Source: Spirosoma telluris (GTDB lineage Bacteria; Bacteroidota; Bacteroidia; Cytophagales; Spirosomataceae). Taken from it: 64,000 bases of DNA. Position 1 is the stretch's first letter. Every line of letters begins with the position of its first letter. Position numbers and translations under genes: made by a program. The notes beneath the pieces were generated by a model that was given only the letters and a program-made list of their open reading frames with translations, was not told where the DNA came from and ran no database searches. Positions 29,547 through 38,782 of the stretch are shown piece by piece. Location of the stretch: contig QLII01000001.1 of NCBI GenBank assembly GCA_003259005.1, forward strand, positions 3,116,501 to 3,180,500. Direction: 5' to 3'.

Positions 29547-31289
29547 ATGAATCGGCTTCGTATTCTTTATTGTTTAGGTCTCCTGTGTCTAGCAACCCTG
29601 CCTCTCTACAGCCAGCCGACCGGTAAGGGTGACCGGATTACGGGACCTAATTTTGCGACACGTAGTCCCATCCTGGCGAAGCATGGCATGGTAGCGACTA
29701 GTCATCCGCTGGCTACCCAAATCGCTCTGGACATACTAAAGCAGGGTGGAACGGCGGTCGATGCGGCCATTGCAGCCAATGCGGCACTCGGAGTCATTGA
29801 ACCCAATAACGGAGGTATTGGTGGCGATTTATTCGCTATCGTGTGGTCGGCGAAAGACAGGAAGCTGTATGGACTTAATGCCAGTGGACGCTCGCCCAAA
29901 GGGTTGACGTATGACTCGCTGAAGACAATACTGGGTCAACAGAAGCTGATTCCACTTTATGGCCCCTTGTCGGTTTCGGTGCCGGGTGCAGTAGATGGCT
30001 GGTTTCAATTGCATCAGCGGTTCGGTAAGCTCTCCATGAGTAGCCTACTGGTACCGAGTATACGCTATGCCCGCGAAGGTGTTCCGGTGCCGCAGGTGAT
30101 TGCTTATTCCTGGCAGGTAGCCGCCAATCGGCTGGCAACGAACGAGCCCATGATCCACGAGTTCAACAATTTCCGAAAGACATTTTTGATTGACGGTAAA
30201 GCACCTGTTCAAGGTCAGGTATTTCGCAACCCGGATCTGGCAACCACTTATGAGAAAATTGCCAAAGGTGGACGAGACGCTTTTTACAAAGGAGCCGTCG
30301 CCGATGTCATCGACCGGTACGCACGCAAAGCGGGCTTGTACCTACGCAAATCCGACCTGGCAACACACCAGAGTACCTGGATCAAACCGGTATCGGTCAA
30401 TTATCGAGGGTATGATGTGTATGAATTGCCACCTAACGGCCAGGGCATTTCAGTGCTACAAATGCTGAATATTGTAGAAGGTTTCGACCTGAAGAGCCTG
30501 GGGCATAACAGCGCCGAGTACCTGCATGTATTAGTGGAAGCCAAAAAGTTAGCGTTCGAAGACCGGGCCAGATACTATGCCGACCCCGATTTCACCAAAG
30601 CTTCGATCAACTGGCTTCTCTCAAAAGAGTACGCGGCCAAACGTCGAAAGCTAATCGACCTAAAAAAAGCATCTGAGCACCTCGATGCGGGTGATCCTGG
30701 GTTACGATCAGGCGATACCGTTTACCTCACCGTAGCCGATGATCAGGGCAATATAGTCTCGCTCATTCAGAGCAATATGCTGGAGTTCGGCAGTGGCATG
30801 GTTCCCGACGGGCTAGGGTTCGTTTTCCATAACCGGGGAACCAGTTTCAATTTACAGCCCAATCACGCCAACGTGTATGCGCCAGGGAAGCGTCCTTTTA
30901 ACACCATTATTCCCGGTTTCGTCATGAAAAATGGCGAGCCTTTTCTGAGTTTTGGCGTCATGGGTGGAGCCATGCAACCCCAGGGTCATTTGCAGGTATT
31001 GTGCAACATGATCGACTTCGGCATGAACGTTCAGGAAGCAGGTGATGCCGCCCGCTTTAGCCATTCAGGTAGTAGTGAACCCATTGGAACAAGCATGATC
31101 GACGGAGGCCGGTTAGCCCTGGAAAGTGGTATTTCGAGTGAAGTCCGAGCTGCATTGGAAGCTCGTGGTCATCATCTGGCTCCAACTGATTTCTTTGGTG
31201 GCCATCAGGCCATCCAGTGGGATGCTGTCAATCGGGTTTATTGGGGGGCAACCGAGATGCGCAAAGATGGCCAAGCTGCTGGTTATTAA
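29547..31289 (+). CDS. ggt: Gamma-glutamyltranspeptidase (glutathione hydrolase)
   Basis: 580 residues, intact, with a signal peptide (MNRLRILYCLGLLCLATLPL). The start of the mature enzyme has GMVATSHPLATQIALDIL and GGTAVDAAIAANAALGVIEP, with GGIGGDLFAIVW. The autoprocessing site and nucleophile Thr391 is in G-D-T-V-Y-L, followed by DDQGNIVSLIQSNMLEFGSG; the small-subunit GGAMQPQGHLQ block is also present. Family members split themselves at this Thr and hydrolyse or transfer the gamma-glutamyl bond of glutathione in the periplasm. It is a monocistronic gene with about 160 bp upstream including the repeat terminator. Confidence 0.93.
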   Translation: MNRLRILYCLGLLCLATLPLYSQPTGKGDRITGPNFATRSPILAKHGMVATSHPLATQIALDILKQGGTAVDAAIAANAALGVIEPNNGGIGGDLFAIVWSAKDRKLYGLNASGRSPKGLTYDSLKTILGQQKLIPLYGPLSVSVPGAVDGWFQLHQRFGKLSMSSLLVPSIRYAREGVPVPQVIAYSWQVAANRLATNEPMIHEFNNFRKTFLIDGKAPVQGQVFRNPDLATTYEKIAKGGRDAFYKGAVADVIDRYARKAGLYLRKSDLATHQSTWIKPVSVNYRGYDVYELPPNGQGISVLQMLNIVEGFDLKSLGHNSAEYLHVLVEAKKLAFEDRARYYADPDFTKASINWLLSKEYAAKRRKLIDLKKASEHLDAGDPGLRSGDTVYLTVADDQGNIVSLIQSNMLEFGSGMVPDGLGFVFHNRGTSFNLQPNHANVYAPGKRPFNTIIPGFVMKNGEPFLSFGVMGGAMQPQGHLQVLCNMIDFGMNVQEAGDAARFSHSGSSEPIGTSMIDGGRLALESGISSEVRAALEARGHHLAPTDFFGGHQAIQWDAVNRVYWGATEMRKDGQAAGY

Positions 31290-31335
31290 AGGTTAAGTAT
31301 GTATACTTGACATACATCTGACGGATGACGCATAT

Positions 31336-32070
31336 ATGGCTAAGAAATCTGCACCAACGGAACCCAAACCGGTCACAAGTCTGACTATACTGTATCATCT
31401 TCTTCGTGAAAAATGGCCGGAGTATGTACTGGAGGTCATTGTCATTATTTTCAGTATAACCATTTCCTTCGCCCTTGACGAGTGGAAGGACAATAGACAC
31501 AAGCAGGAATTAGAACAGATCTATCTCAAAGGTCTGTATAGCGATATCGAAACAGATTTGGGGCAGCTCAAGGAGGTTATTGATGAAACCCAGCAGGTTA
31601 TTCAGACAGCAACCCATCTTTCCGGCCTTACTCCACAAGCTCCTGAAACCAATTACAATCAGTTTGTCAGCAATGTCCGATTTGTATTTAAGCGGCCTCG
31701 TTTTATCGCCGAAGATGCCACATTTTCAGACTTAAAAAGTACTGGCAACATGCAGGTTATCAGCAATGTTTTATTAAAAAAGTCATTATTTGATTATTAT
31801 AAGCAATATGAAACGATTGTACAGGTAGAGACAGCTGAACTGGAAACGACCAATACGGTTGTCGCTCCCTACCTACTCAAGCGCTTGTCACTAGGGGCGG
31901 CCAGTATGAACGTACCAAAATCAGGCTGGTCAATGATGACGGGTGAAGTAGAATTTCAAAATGCACTCCTAATCAGGCGCACTACACGCGAAGAACTCTT
32001 ACACGATTATCAGCATTCGCTCAAATTAGGAAACCAGATTCTCGCTTTAATCAAGCCGAAACTGAATTAG
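31336..32070 (+). CDS. DUF6090-type single-pass membrane protein
   Basis: 244 residues. One membrane helix (VLEVIVIIFSITISFAL, about residues 33-50) precedes a DEWKDNRHKQELEQIYLKGL block, the signature of Bacteroidota proteins grouped as DUF6090. The rest is helical and soluble-looking, with ATFSDLKSTGNMQVISN in the middle. The function is unknown. The gene starts 47 nt after ggt on the same strand and could be a read-through partner. The frame is intact. Confidence 0.8.
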   Translation: MAKKSAPTEPKPVTSLTILYHLLREKWPEYVLEVIVIIFSITISFALDEWKDNRHKQELEQIYLKGLYSDIETDLGQLKEVIDETQQVIQTATHLSGLTPQAPETNYNQFVSNVRFVFKRPRFIAEDATFSDLKSTGNMQVISNVLLKKSLFDYYKQYETIVQVETAELETTNTVVAPYLLKRLSLGAASMNVPKSGWSMMTGEVEFQNALLIRRTTREELLHDYQHSLKLGNQILALIKPKLN

Positions 32071-32275
32071 CCTATTCCATTTAGCCAGCCCTAATTTGCA
32101 ACACTCTTGCCCGGAAACGCGTTAAAGGGATAGTACTCTACAAAACTTGTGGAGAAACATAACCATACTATCGCTTCTGAATTCGTAACCTACTCATAGC
32201 CAGAATCTGGCATAGATTTAGTGGGTGGTACGAGCGTATTAGAAGTGACTAGTTTACTTAAAAGTTTAATATGTT

Positions 32276-32908
32276 ATGGCAGCTCTGGCAGATCGAATAG
32301 CAAGTTTTTTTAGTGGCAATGATTCCACAACCGATGAAGGATTGAGAGACCTGTTTATCACTGAACTGAAAAGCGTGTATTATACGGAGAATCAAGCCGT
32401 TGATGCACTCGGTAAACAAGCCAAGGCCAGCACAACCGACGAAGTACGTAGTGCCTTCCTACAGCATCAGGAACAAAGTCGTACTCATGTCGATCGACTC
32501 GAAGAGATATTCAAAATTATCGGCATACGAAGCGAAGAACGGGTTTCAGAAGGTATCAATGGGCTTATTGATGATGTCGAGCGAACCATCGCTTCGACAG
32601 AATCAGGTTCCTTAACCCGCGATGCCGGACTGATTATTGGTGCGCAAACGATTGAGCACTATGAAATTGCGATTTACGGTTCGCTGTTGACACTGGCTCG
32701 TGTGCTGGATTTCACACAATCGGCTGAGTTATTGGAAAAGACACTGGCCGAAGAAAAGGAAACGGACCGTAGGCTAACTGAATTGGCCGAAACGTTTGTG
32801 AACAAACGCTCAAAAGAGGAAGAAGATCAGCATCCAGGTAGTCATCATGCCAGCCGCCAGCCGATAGTTAATGCAGATGTCACAGCAGGTGGCCCCCTGG
32901 GAATTTAG
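32276..32908 (+). CDS. DUF892 ferritin-like protein (YciF/YciE type)
   Basis: 210 residues. The four-helix bundle of the DUF892 family is apparent: GLRDLFITELKSVYYTENQAVDAL (start of helix 1 with the Glu and Tyr typical of the diiron-like site), FLQHQEQSRTHVDRLEEIF, GAQTIEHYEIAIYGSLLTLA and LLEKTLAEEKETDRRLTELA. E. coli YciF/YciE relatives are stress-induced, and a metal-binding role is suspected. A charged tail with an SHHASR segment extends past the bundle. It is flanked by about 205 bp upstream and an inverted-repeat terminator downstream. Confidence 0.9.
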   Translation: MAALADRIASFFSGNDSTTDEGLRDLFITELKSVYYTENQAVDALGKQAKASTTDEVRSAFLQHQEQSRTHVDRLEEIFKIIGIRSEERVSEGINGLIDDVERTIASTESGSLTRDAGLIIGAQTIEHYEIAIYGSLLTLARVLDFTQSAELLEKTLAEEKETDRRLTELAETFVNKRSKEEEDQHPGSHHASRQPIVNADVTAGGPLGI

Positions 32909-32922
32909 TTTTTATGTGCCTA

Positions 32923-32974
32923 CCTGAAATAACCTGATTCAATCACACCTGTGATAGAGTCAGGTTATTTCAGG
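32923..32974 (+). terminator. 18-bp hairpin terminator
   Basis: Arms 32923-32940 and 32957-32974 pair over 18 bp with one mismatch, around a 16-nt loop, and a short T-run (tttt) follows. It lies 15 nt after the DUF892 stop. Confidence 0.8.
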
Positions 32975-33124
32975 TTTTGGGCCTTCCTATTTCCTTTCAA
33001 CAGGTGAACCTTATCTTGCGTTGGCTTACCATTCTTCCTAATCGTGCGTCTGGCTTGTGGCTTTTTTAGTAGCTTGCGACGACTCACTTACCCTTTCATC
33101 AACAACCACCCTATCAGTACGACC

Positions 33125-34993
33125 ATGAGACTAGTTGTTTTTGTTTGCCTGATCGCCTTCGGAACTGCGCAGGCCCAGAGTTTATACATGCCGCGCAATG
33201 TGAAAAAGGCCTATCAGAAAGGTACGCGCTCCATGGATGGCAAACCGGGCAACAAATACTGGCAAAATTTCGCGCGCTATGCCATCACAGTTTCAGCGAC
33301 ACCGCCCAATCGCACAATTCAGGGAACGGAGGAAATCACCTATATCAATAACAGCCCGGATACGCTGACAACCCTCATTTACAAATTGATACTGAATAGC
33401 CATAAAGCAGGGGCCATTCGTCAGGCACCAGCCTCAGAAGACTACCTGACATCGGGTATACACATCGACAAGTATGCAGAGAATGGTGCTGCCAAACCCT
33501 GGCGCGATGCCGGACTGGCTACCTCGAAACAGGTGGTGCTTAACAAACCGCTGATGCCCAGGGATTCGGTCAAGCTTTCGTTCGATTGGCATTACGATGT
33601 TTCCGTAGAAAGTGGCCGCGAAGGCGCGCTCGACTCCACCACGTTTTTTCTGGCTTATTTTTATCCGCGCGTGGCCGTTTATGACGACTATTACGGCTGG
33701 GACCGAACCACCTTTACCGAAGCTCAGGAGTTTTACAACGACTTCAATGACTATACGCTCACGGTCAATGTGCCGAAAGATTATATAGTTTGGGGCACGG
33801 GCGATTTACAGAATGCCAGCGACGTACTCCAGCCAACTTACGCTAAACGCCTGCGTGAATCGCTCCAGACCGATGAGCTTATTCACGTAGCCACGCTCGC
33901 TGATTTAACGACAAAACAGGTAACGACGCAACAGGCTGTCAATAGCTGGAAATGGAAAGCCAGTAACGTATCGGATATGGCCCTGTGCATTAGCAATCAC
34001 TACGTTTGGGATGCGTCGAGCGTCGTGGTCGATAAGAAAACGAATCGGCGGGCCAGTGTGCAGGCAGCCTTTTTAGATAATGCGAACGATTTCCATCAAA
34101 TGGTTGGCTTCGGGCGGCACTCGCTCGACTGGTTCTCCAATAACCTGCCCGGCATTCCGTACCCCTACTCCAAAACGACGATTGTGCAGGGGTTTGCGGA
34201 TATGGAATACCCCATGATGGTGAACGATGGCACAACAACGGATCTGAATTTTTCGCGCTTCGTCGCCGAGCATGAAATTGCGCATACGTGGTTCCCGTTT
34301 TACATGGGCATCAACGAAACCCGCTACGGCTTCATGGACGAAGGCTGGACAACGGCATTTGAATACCTGATTAGCCAGACTGATTTAGGAAAAGAACAGG
34401 CGACCAAAAATTTCCAGCAGTTTCGAGTGGCCAGTTGGAGCAAAGATCCATCGGCCGAGCAGGATTTACCGATCATAACGCCCGCCAATGTGTTGAGTGG
34501 TGCCGCTATGGGCAATAATGAATATGGCAAAGCGGCCATCGGCTATCTGGCTCTCAGAGAGTTACTGGGCGAAGCTGAGTTCAAAAAGTGTCTGCACGAA
34601 TTCATCAACCGCTGGCATGGTAAACATCCTAATCCCTGGGACATGTTTTACAGTTTCAATAGTGCTTCCGGAAAAGACCTCAACTGGTTCTGGAACAACT
34701 GGTTCTTTAGCAACAATTACATTGATTTTGCCATTCAGAGAGTAGAGACTTCCCCGACTCTCTGCACAATCATGATTCAGAACATCGGCGGCTACGTAGC
34801 GCCGGTAGACATTATCCTAACCTTCACGGATGGCACGTCCGAAACGGTTCATCAGACACCCATCCTCTGGCAGGCGAATCAGAAACAGGCCGCTGTTAAG
34901 ATTCCCGTTAAAAAGAAAATTCAGTCCGTAGCACTGGAAGGCGGCATTTTTATGGATGCCGACGAACGAAACAATAGCTGGAAAGCGAAATAG
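33125..34993 (+). CDS. M1 family metallopeptidase (aminopeptidase)
   Basis: 622 residues from the ATG at 33125, which opens a signal peptide (MRLVVFVCLIAFGTAQA). The longer frame from 33044 adds a non-signal extension and is rejected. The zinc site is H383-E-I-A-H387 with third ligand E406 (MDEGW). The exopeptidase motif appears as GFADMEYP in place of GAMEN. The N-terminal beta-domain and C-terminal NWFWNNWFFSNNYID segment are typical. The enzyme removes N-terminal residues from peptides, here in the periplasm or outside. It has no helical ERAP-type C-terminal domain. The frame is intact. Confidence 0.93.
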   Translation: MRLVVFVCLIAFGTAQAQSLYMPRNVKKAYQKGTRSMDGKPGNKYWQNFARYAITVSATPPNRTIQGTEEITYINNSPDTLTTLIYKLILNSHKAGAIRQAPASEDYLTSGIHIDKYAENGAAKPWRDAGLATSKQVVLNKPLMPRDSVKLSFDWHYDVSVESGREGALDSTTFFLAYFYPRVAVYDDYYGWDRTTFTEAQEFYNDFNDYTLTVNVPKDYIVWGTGDLQNASDVLQPTYAKRLRESLQTDELIHVATLADLTTKQVTTQQAVNSWKWKASNVSDMALCISNHYVWDASSVVVDKKTNRRASVQAAFLDNANDFHQMVGFGRHSLDWFSNNLPGIPYPYSKTTIVQGFADMEYPMMVNDGTTTDLNFSRFVAEHEIAHTWFPFYMGINETRYGFMDEGWTTAFEYLISQTDLGKEQATKNFQQFRVASWSKDPSAEQDLPIITPANVLSGAAMGNNEYGKAAIGYLALRELLGEAEFKKCLHEFINRWHGKHPNPWDMFYSFNSASGKDLNWFWNNWFFSNNYIDFAIQRVETSPTLCTIMIQNIGGYVAPVDIILTFTDGTSETVHQTPILWQANQKQAAVKIPVKKKIQSVALEGGIFMDADERNNSWKAK

Positions 34994-35082
34994 GAAATCG
35001 GCCTGGCCGATCCTCCTTTAGGGATTAGTACACCTCCAGCTACTTTTTCCGACTCTGGAAAGGCCGCGTCAGTGAAACCTAG

Positions 35083-35987
35083 TTATGACGCGGCTCCCAC
35101 AAATTTCAGTAAGTCGCGGTAGATGATATTATTTTTCCAGAATAGCTGCGTGACCATGGGAATGTGTTTTTTACCCGGCAACACGGTGAATTCATGCCTG
35201 ATACCCAGTTCGTCAAGCCGCTTATTGAACCGCCGGGTACTACTGGCAATACCCGGATAGGTGTTTTCTCCGGCATACATTAGCACTGGTGGGCTATCGG
35301 TTCGGAGGTAATACAGGGGTGACACAGCATGCCAGCTATCGGGCTTTTTCCCGAAAGCCACTAGATAAGAGTCATCGCCGGGTACTGCATTTTGGTCAGG
35401 TAGTCGAACATATCCAGTCCGCCGGGATCGTCGAGAATAGCTCCTTTAATGGGGTTTTTAGACAGGCCGAGTTTTGTAAACAGTTGATCATTGGTAGCTA
35501 TCAGAGCCGCTAACCCACCACCCGCCGAATGACCCATCACAAAAATCCGGTTTGGATCACCACCGTATTCGGCAATATGCTGCGCGGTCCACTGCACCGC
35601 ACGGGCGCAGTCATCGGCCATGGCAGGTACCTCAACAGCGGGCGCGAGCCGGTAATTGATCACTACGGCAACTATCCCCTGCTTGGCCAGCCGCCGACCG
35701 ATAATAAAGTACATGTTTTTACTGCCACTATTCCAGGCACCCCCATGAATAAAGACGACAACGGGTCGGGGCGTTGCTGATTTTGAGCGGGGTGTGTAAA
35801 TATCCAGCAAATGGCGCTCAGGGTTAAAATCCGATGATGCCGATGCTACATAAGCCACATCTTTGGTTCGGCGACTGTTGAACGAAATAGCGTAGCCACT
35901 CAGTGAAAACAGACATACAGCCAGTATGATCAGGGCCGCTGTCACCTGCCAGAGTAGTCGCAGAAGAAGCATTTTAGGAAACCTCAT
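35083..35987 (-). CDS. Alpha/beta hydrolase (BD-FAE/carboxylesterase-like), read as frameshifted
   Basis: About 301 residues after restoring one base near 35378-35383 (YPGDDSYLVAFGKKP). The N-terminus is a long hydrophobic anchor or signal (LLLRLLWQVTAALIILAVCL). Landmarks are VVVFIHGGAW (oxyanion hole), GHSAGGGLAAL (nucleophile Ser), and a C-terminal PGKKHIPM with the catalytic His. This is the BD-FAE/HSL-like esterase group that cleaves acyl esters, often on plant glycans. Convergent with the M1 peptidase gene; a 90-bp spacer separates them. Confidence 0.87.
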
Positions 35988-36126
35988 CGGGAGAAATTAG
36001 CAACTGCGAACACGCGCAGAGCGGTTTATGGTCTATCAATACATACAACAAAGGAAACGTTCTGGATTGATGCCTAAACAACAAAATTCCCGAAAGTAAG
36101 TACGAGGGCAGAATTGTTTATGATTT

Positions 36127-36205
36127 GATTCTCGGGGATTCTGTGAATACTTATTGATTCTCAGGCCAATAGAATCAATAAGCATCCACAGAATCCACAA
36201 GAATC
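36127..36205. repeat. Imperfect 35-bp inverted repeat
   Basis: Arms 36127-36161 and 36171-36205 are complementary with about five mismatches, around a 9-nt loop. Both are built from gattct and tattgattct units. It lies between the end of a minus-strand hypothetical gene (36274) and the start of the esterase gene (35987). It is distinct from the other repeat families in this window. Confidence 0.75.
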
Positions 36206-36273
36206 AATAGAGGCAAATTTGGCAAAATACTTATGTGCTCACACCCTCGGGAATTTAACAAAAATCGTTCGAT

Positions 36274-36926
36274 TTAGTAAGAACAAAGCTGATTATAAGC
36301 CAAGACCATTTCACCAAATTGACTCCAGTTCCGGCGGGTGGCTGATGGGTAATTACGGATGAACGCAGGACAGTCGCCAAATAACCGTTCATGAACAGCT
36401 TCCATGTCGCCCCGTTTAGCGACCTGCGCTTCCCGACCATTTTTCAGGACAATATAGCTAAGGTCCTGTCGGCGGGTTTCAATCGTAAAATTACCGAATG
36501 TGTACTCGGTTGTTTTCTTCCAGCCAGCAACATCGAAATAGAGCACTACGCTACCACCGAAAGGCGTCAATCGTTCCAGCAGCATAGGTTTTTCATGTTG
36601 CCGGGGATTTGGAACACGTTCAAAAATGACCATTTCCCGATCGCGTGGAATACTCCCTGTCGAATACGCAAAACTGGGTAGCCGTTGAGCCATTAGCTGT
36701 ATGTCAGCTCCTTTCACTTTTAGCTTACTCCCATCGCTCGTTCGGACAATGACACTGGCTGGCGAATCATTCACAAGCGAGCCAACGCGTACCTGCCCCT
36801 GAAGGGTATCGTTCTGAAGAGTAACTACGTATCCTTCCGACCACATCGAAAGGGCTCCAACGGGATCATATTGTGCCAGACAGGGGCTCCGGCCAACAAT
36901 GCAATGGCAATCAAAAAAACGTTCAT
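36274..36926 (-). CDS. Secreted hypothetical protein, read as frameshifted
   Basis: About 217 residues. The start at 36926 gives a signal peptide (MNVFLIAIALLAGAP) once one base near 36882-36886 is restored, continuing CLAQYDPVGALSMWSEGYVV. The body is beta-rich with a GYVVTLQNDTLQGQVRVG opening, common in Bacteroidota exported proteins that begin with a GY.....DT..G pattern. A helical C-terminus carries CPAFIRNYPSATRRN and ends in QLCSY. No catalytic motif is visible. The longer frame to 36981 lacks a signal and is rejected. Confidence 0.7.
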
Positions 36927-37221
36927 GACTGGTTATCGTGGTTAATAGCCGTAAACCTATCCGGTATTGATTGTTACTCAAGTGATCATTGGCATGAGCT
37001 GTCGTATGATTACCATGAACTGAATAGGTCAGGACATGAAGCGGGAAAATGGGATTATCAGCACTAGGTATCGTAACGACCTATTCCGGTTTTCCGGCTA
37101 CTTGTGGGTCCAATTCCGCCCGTTGTCAACTCCAGCTGGACATACCCTGATCAGCTGCCTACTTTTGAGCAGGTTTACAATCAACCTCCTTCTTTTTTCC
37201 CTTAAATCAAGTTAACGAATC

Positions 37222-37767
37222 ATGAATAGTGTATTCCTTGTGGCCTTAATCGCCAGTCTGTTTTGTATCGGCACCGTGCGGGCCGACTGCCCACCTGTGC
37301 TTACAAATGGAAAGCTGCACGGTATTTTGCCCGTTACGAATCAGGCCGTCACCTATACCGAAGTCGTCGATTGCGGCCCTGCCTCTCAGGCCGACCTGTT
37401 CCGGCGGGCCCGGCTATGGTTAACCCAGTCGTTCCACTCCCCTACGGATAATTTCGCACTGAGCGATAAAGAAACCGGCGATTTAGTCGGACGTGTCACG
37501 CAAGTGGTGACCCTGCCCCGTTCGGAGAGTTCAGCGGGGGGTGTCTATACGTTCCGGTATAGTTTTGTGGTAGAATGCACTAATCGTAAATACCGGGCAA
37601 CCATCACGCAGATCACATTTGAAGACGGTGCGCGATCAGCTTCTATTGAAACGTATTGCCAGAAAAACGAAAAAGACCTTCAGGTACTCTATTCGGAACT
37701 CGATAAGCAACTCAAAACTACGCTGGCATCGCTTCAGGAAAACGTGAAGAATTATAAGGCGTTTTGA
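37222..37767 (+). CDS. DUF4468-like secreted protein
   Basis: 181 residues, intact, with a signal peptide ending near VRADC. The mature part begins LPVTNQAVTYTEVVDCG, then DLFRRARLWL and a central beta-sheet (YTFRYSFVVECTNRKYRATITQITFEDG). This is the pattern of DUF4468, a TATA-binding-protein-like fold found in Bacteroidota periplasmic proteins of unknown role. It is the first gene of a three-gene set with two membrane paralogues, whose first start lies 17 nt downstream, so translation is probably coupled. Confidence 0.8.
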   Translation: MNSVFLVALIASLFCIGTVRADCPPVLTNGKLHGILPVTNQAVTYTEVVDCGPASQADLFRRARLWLTQSFHSPTDNFALSDKETGDLVGRVTQVVTLPRSESSAGGVYTFRYSFVVECTNRKYRATITQITFEDGARSASIETYCQKNEKDLQVLYSELDKQLKTTLASLQENVKNYKAF

Positions 37768-37784
37768 TCCGAAACGAATCCCTC

Positions 37785-38267
37785 ATGAATCGTACAACTG
37801 TTGCTTACTTGCTGGGCCCTGAATTAGCCTGGTTACTCATGCTCTCGATTGCGGGCCTAATCGTTACGCTCAACCAACCCATTGTGAGCGGAGGCCATTT
37901 CAAACTTATCTGGATGAACTGGTACCTGCCAACCATCGGTGTTATCCTCGCCTTCTTACCCTTATTCTGGGCGCCGGGCAATCAATGGTGGTGGCTGGCC
38001 CGGACGGTGATTTCTGGCCTGATTGGAATTAGTCTGCTGGTTGGCTTTTTATCTAAATCAGCCAGCTACGCTGATATTCGGGATGTCGGGGTAGCGATGG
38101 GATTCGTATTTTTTGTTGGAATAGGCTGGACAATATTATTGGGCGTAGGCTCCGTTGGGCTATTTTTTCTGATGGCACACTGGTCCTTTCTGCCGGTTCT
38201 GAAATGGATACTGATCCTTCTCTCCCTGGGTCTGATTTCTCTTCGAGTAGTGTGGGAACTAACCTAA
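37785..38267 (+). CDS. Four-helix membrane protein, tandem copy 1
   Basis: 160 residues from the ATG at 37785, chosen because the paralogue starts at the same point (MNR..VAYLLGPEL.W). Four hydrophobic segments are evident. Conserved blocks shared with copy 2 are LLGPELAWLLML, LAFLPLFWAPGNQWWWL and GLIGISLLVGFL. The tryptophan-rich P-L-F-W-A-P-G-x-Q-W-W-W loop after helix 2 stands out. Family and function are unknown. Confidence 0.75.
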   Translation: MNRTTVAYLLGPELAWLLMLSIAGLIVTLNQPIVSGGHFKLIWMNWYLPTIGVILAFLPLFWAPGNQWWWLARTVISGLIGISLLVGFLSKSASYADIRDVGVAMGFVFFVGIGWTILLGVGSVGLFFLMAHWSFLPVLKWILILLSLGLISLRVVWELT

Positions 38268-38273
38268 TTGAAA

Positions 38274-38777
38274 ATGAACCGCATAGTTGCTTATCTGTTA
38301 GGCCCGGAACTGATTTGGCTGGGTATGCTGGCTTTAACCGGGCTTATTATTTCGCTCAGCCAGCCCCTTCCGGCTACTGATCATGACAAACTCCTCAACC
38401 TGGGCTGGTTTCTACCTGCCCTTGGGGTTCTACTGGCCTTTTTGCCGCTGTTCTGGGCTCCCGGTAGCCAGTGGTGGTGGCTCACCCGAATCAGTATCGC
38501 CAGCCTGATTGGCAGCTACTTCGTCATCAATTTTTTATGCGAAGCGGCCCGCTACAACGACAGTCGCGACTCCGGAATTGGGTCGGCGTTTATGGTCTTT
38601 ATTGGCCTGGGCTGGATGGTCCTGTTTGCGCTGGTCTTTCTGGCGGCTCTCTGCTTCCTGGCGAAATGGCCTTTCCTGACCGTGTTTAAATGGCTACTGA
38701 TTACCATCGGAGGGCTCACCCTGTTCGGCCTTCTCATTAGCTGGGTAGCCTCTTTTGGCACGAGCAAAGGAGCCTGA
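38274..38777 (+). CDS. Four-helix membrane protein, tandem copy 2
   Basis: 167 residues from the ATG at 38274; a TTG six nt upstream is less likely. It is colinear with copy 1 through all four helices: LLGPELIWLGML, FLPLFWAPGSQWWWL, then the DSRDSG loop and WPFLTVFKWLL. The extra C-terminal tail ends SWVASFGTSKGA. The two copies arose by duplication and probably work together or with the DUF4468 protein. It ends five bp from the convergent apionate lactonase-like gene. Confidence 0.75.
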   Translation: MNRIVAYLLGPELIWLGMLALTGLIISLSQPLPATDHDKLLNLGWFLPALGVLLAFLPLFWAPGSQWWWLTRISIASLIGSYFVINFLCEAARYNDSRDSGIGSAFMVFIGLGWMVLFALVFLAALCFLAKWPFLTVFKWLLITIGGLTLFGLLISWVASFGTSKGA

Positions 38778-38782
38778 TTCCG

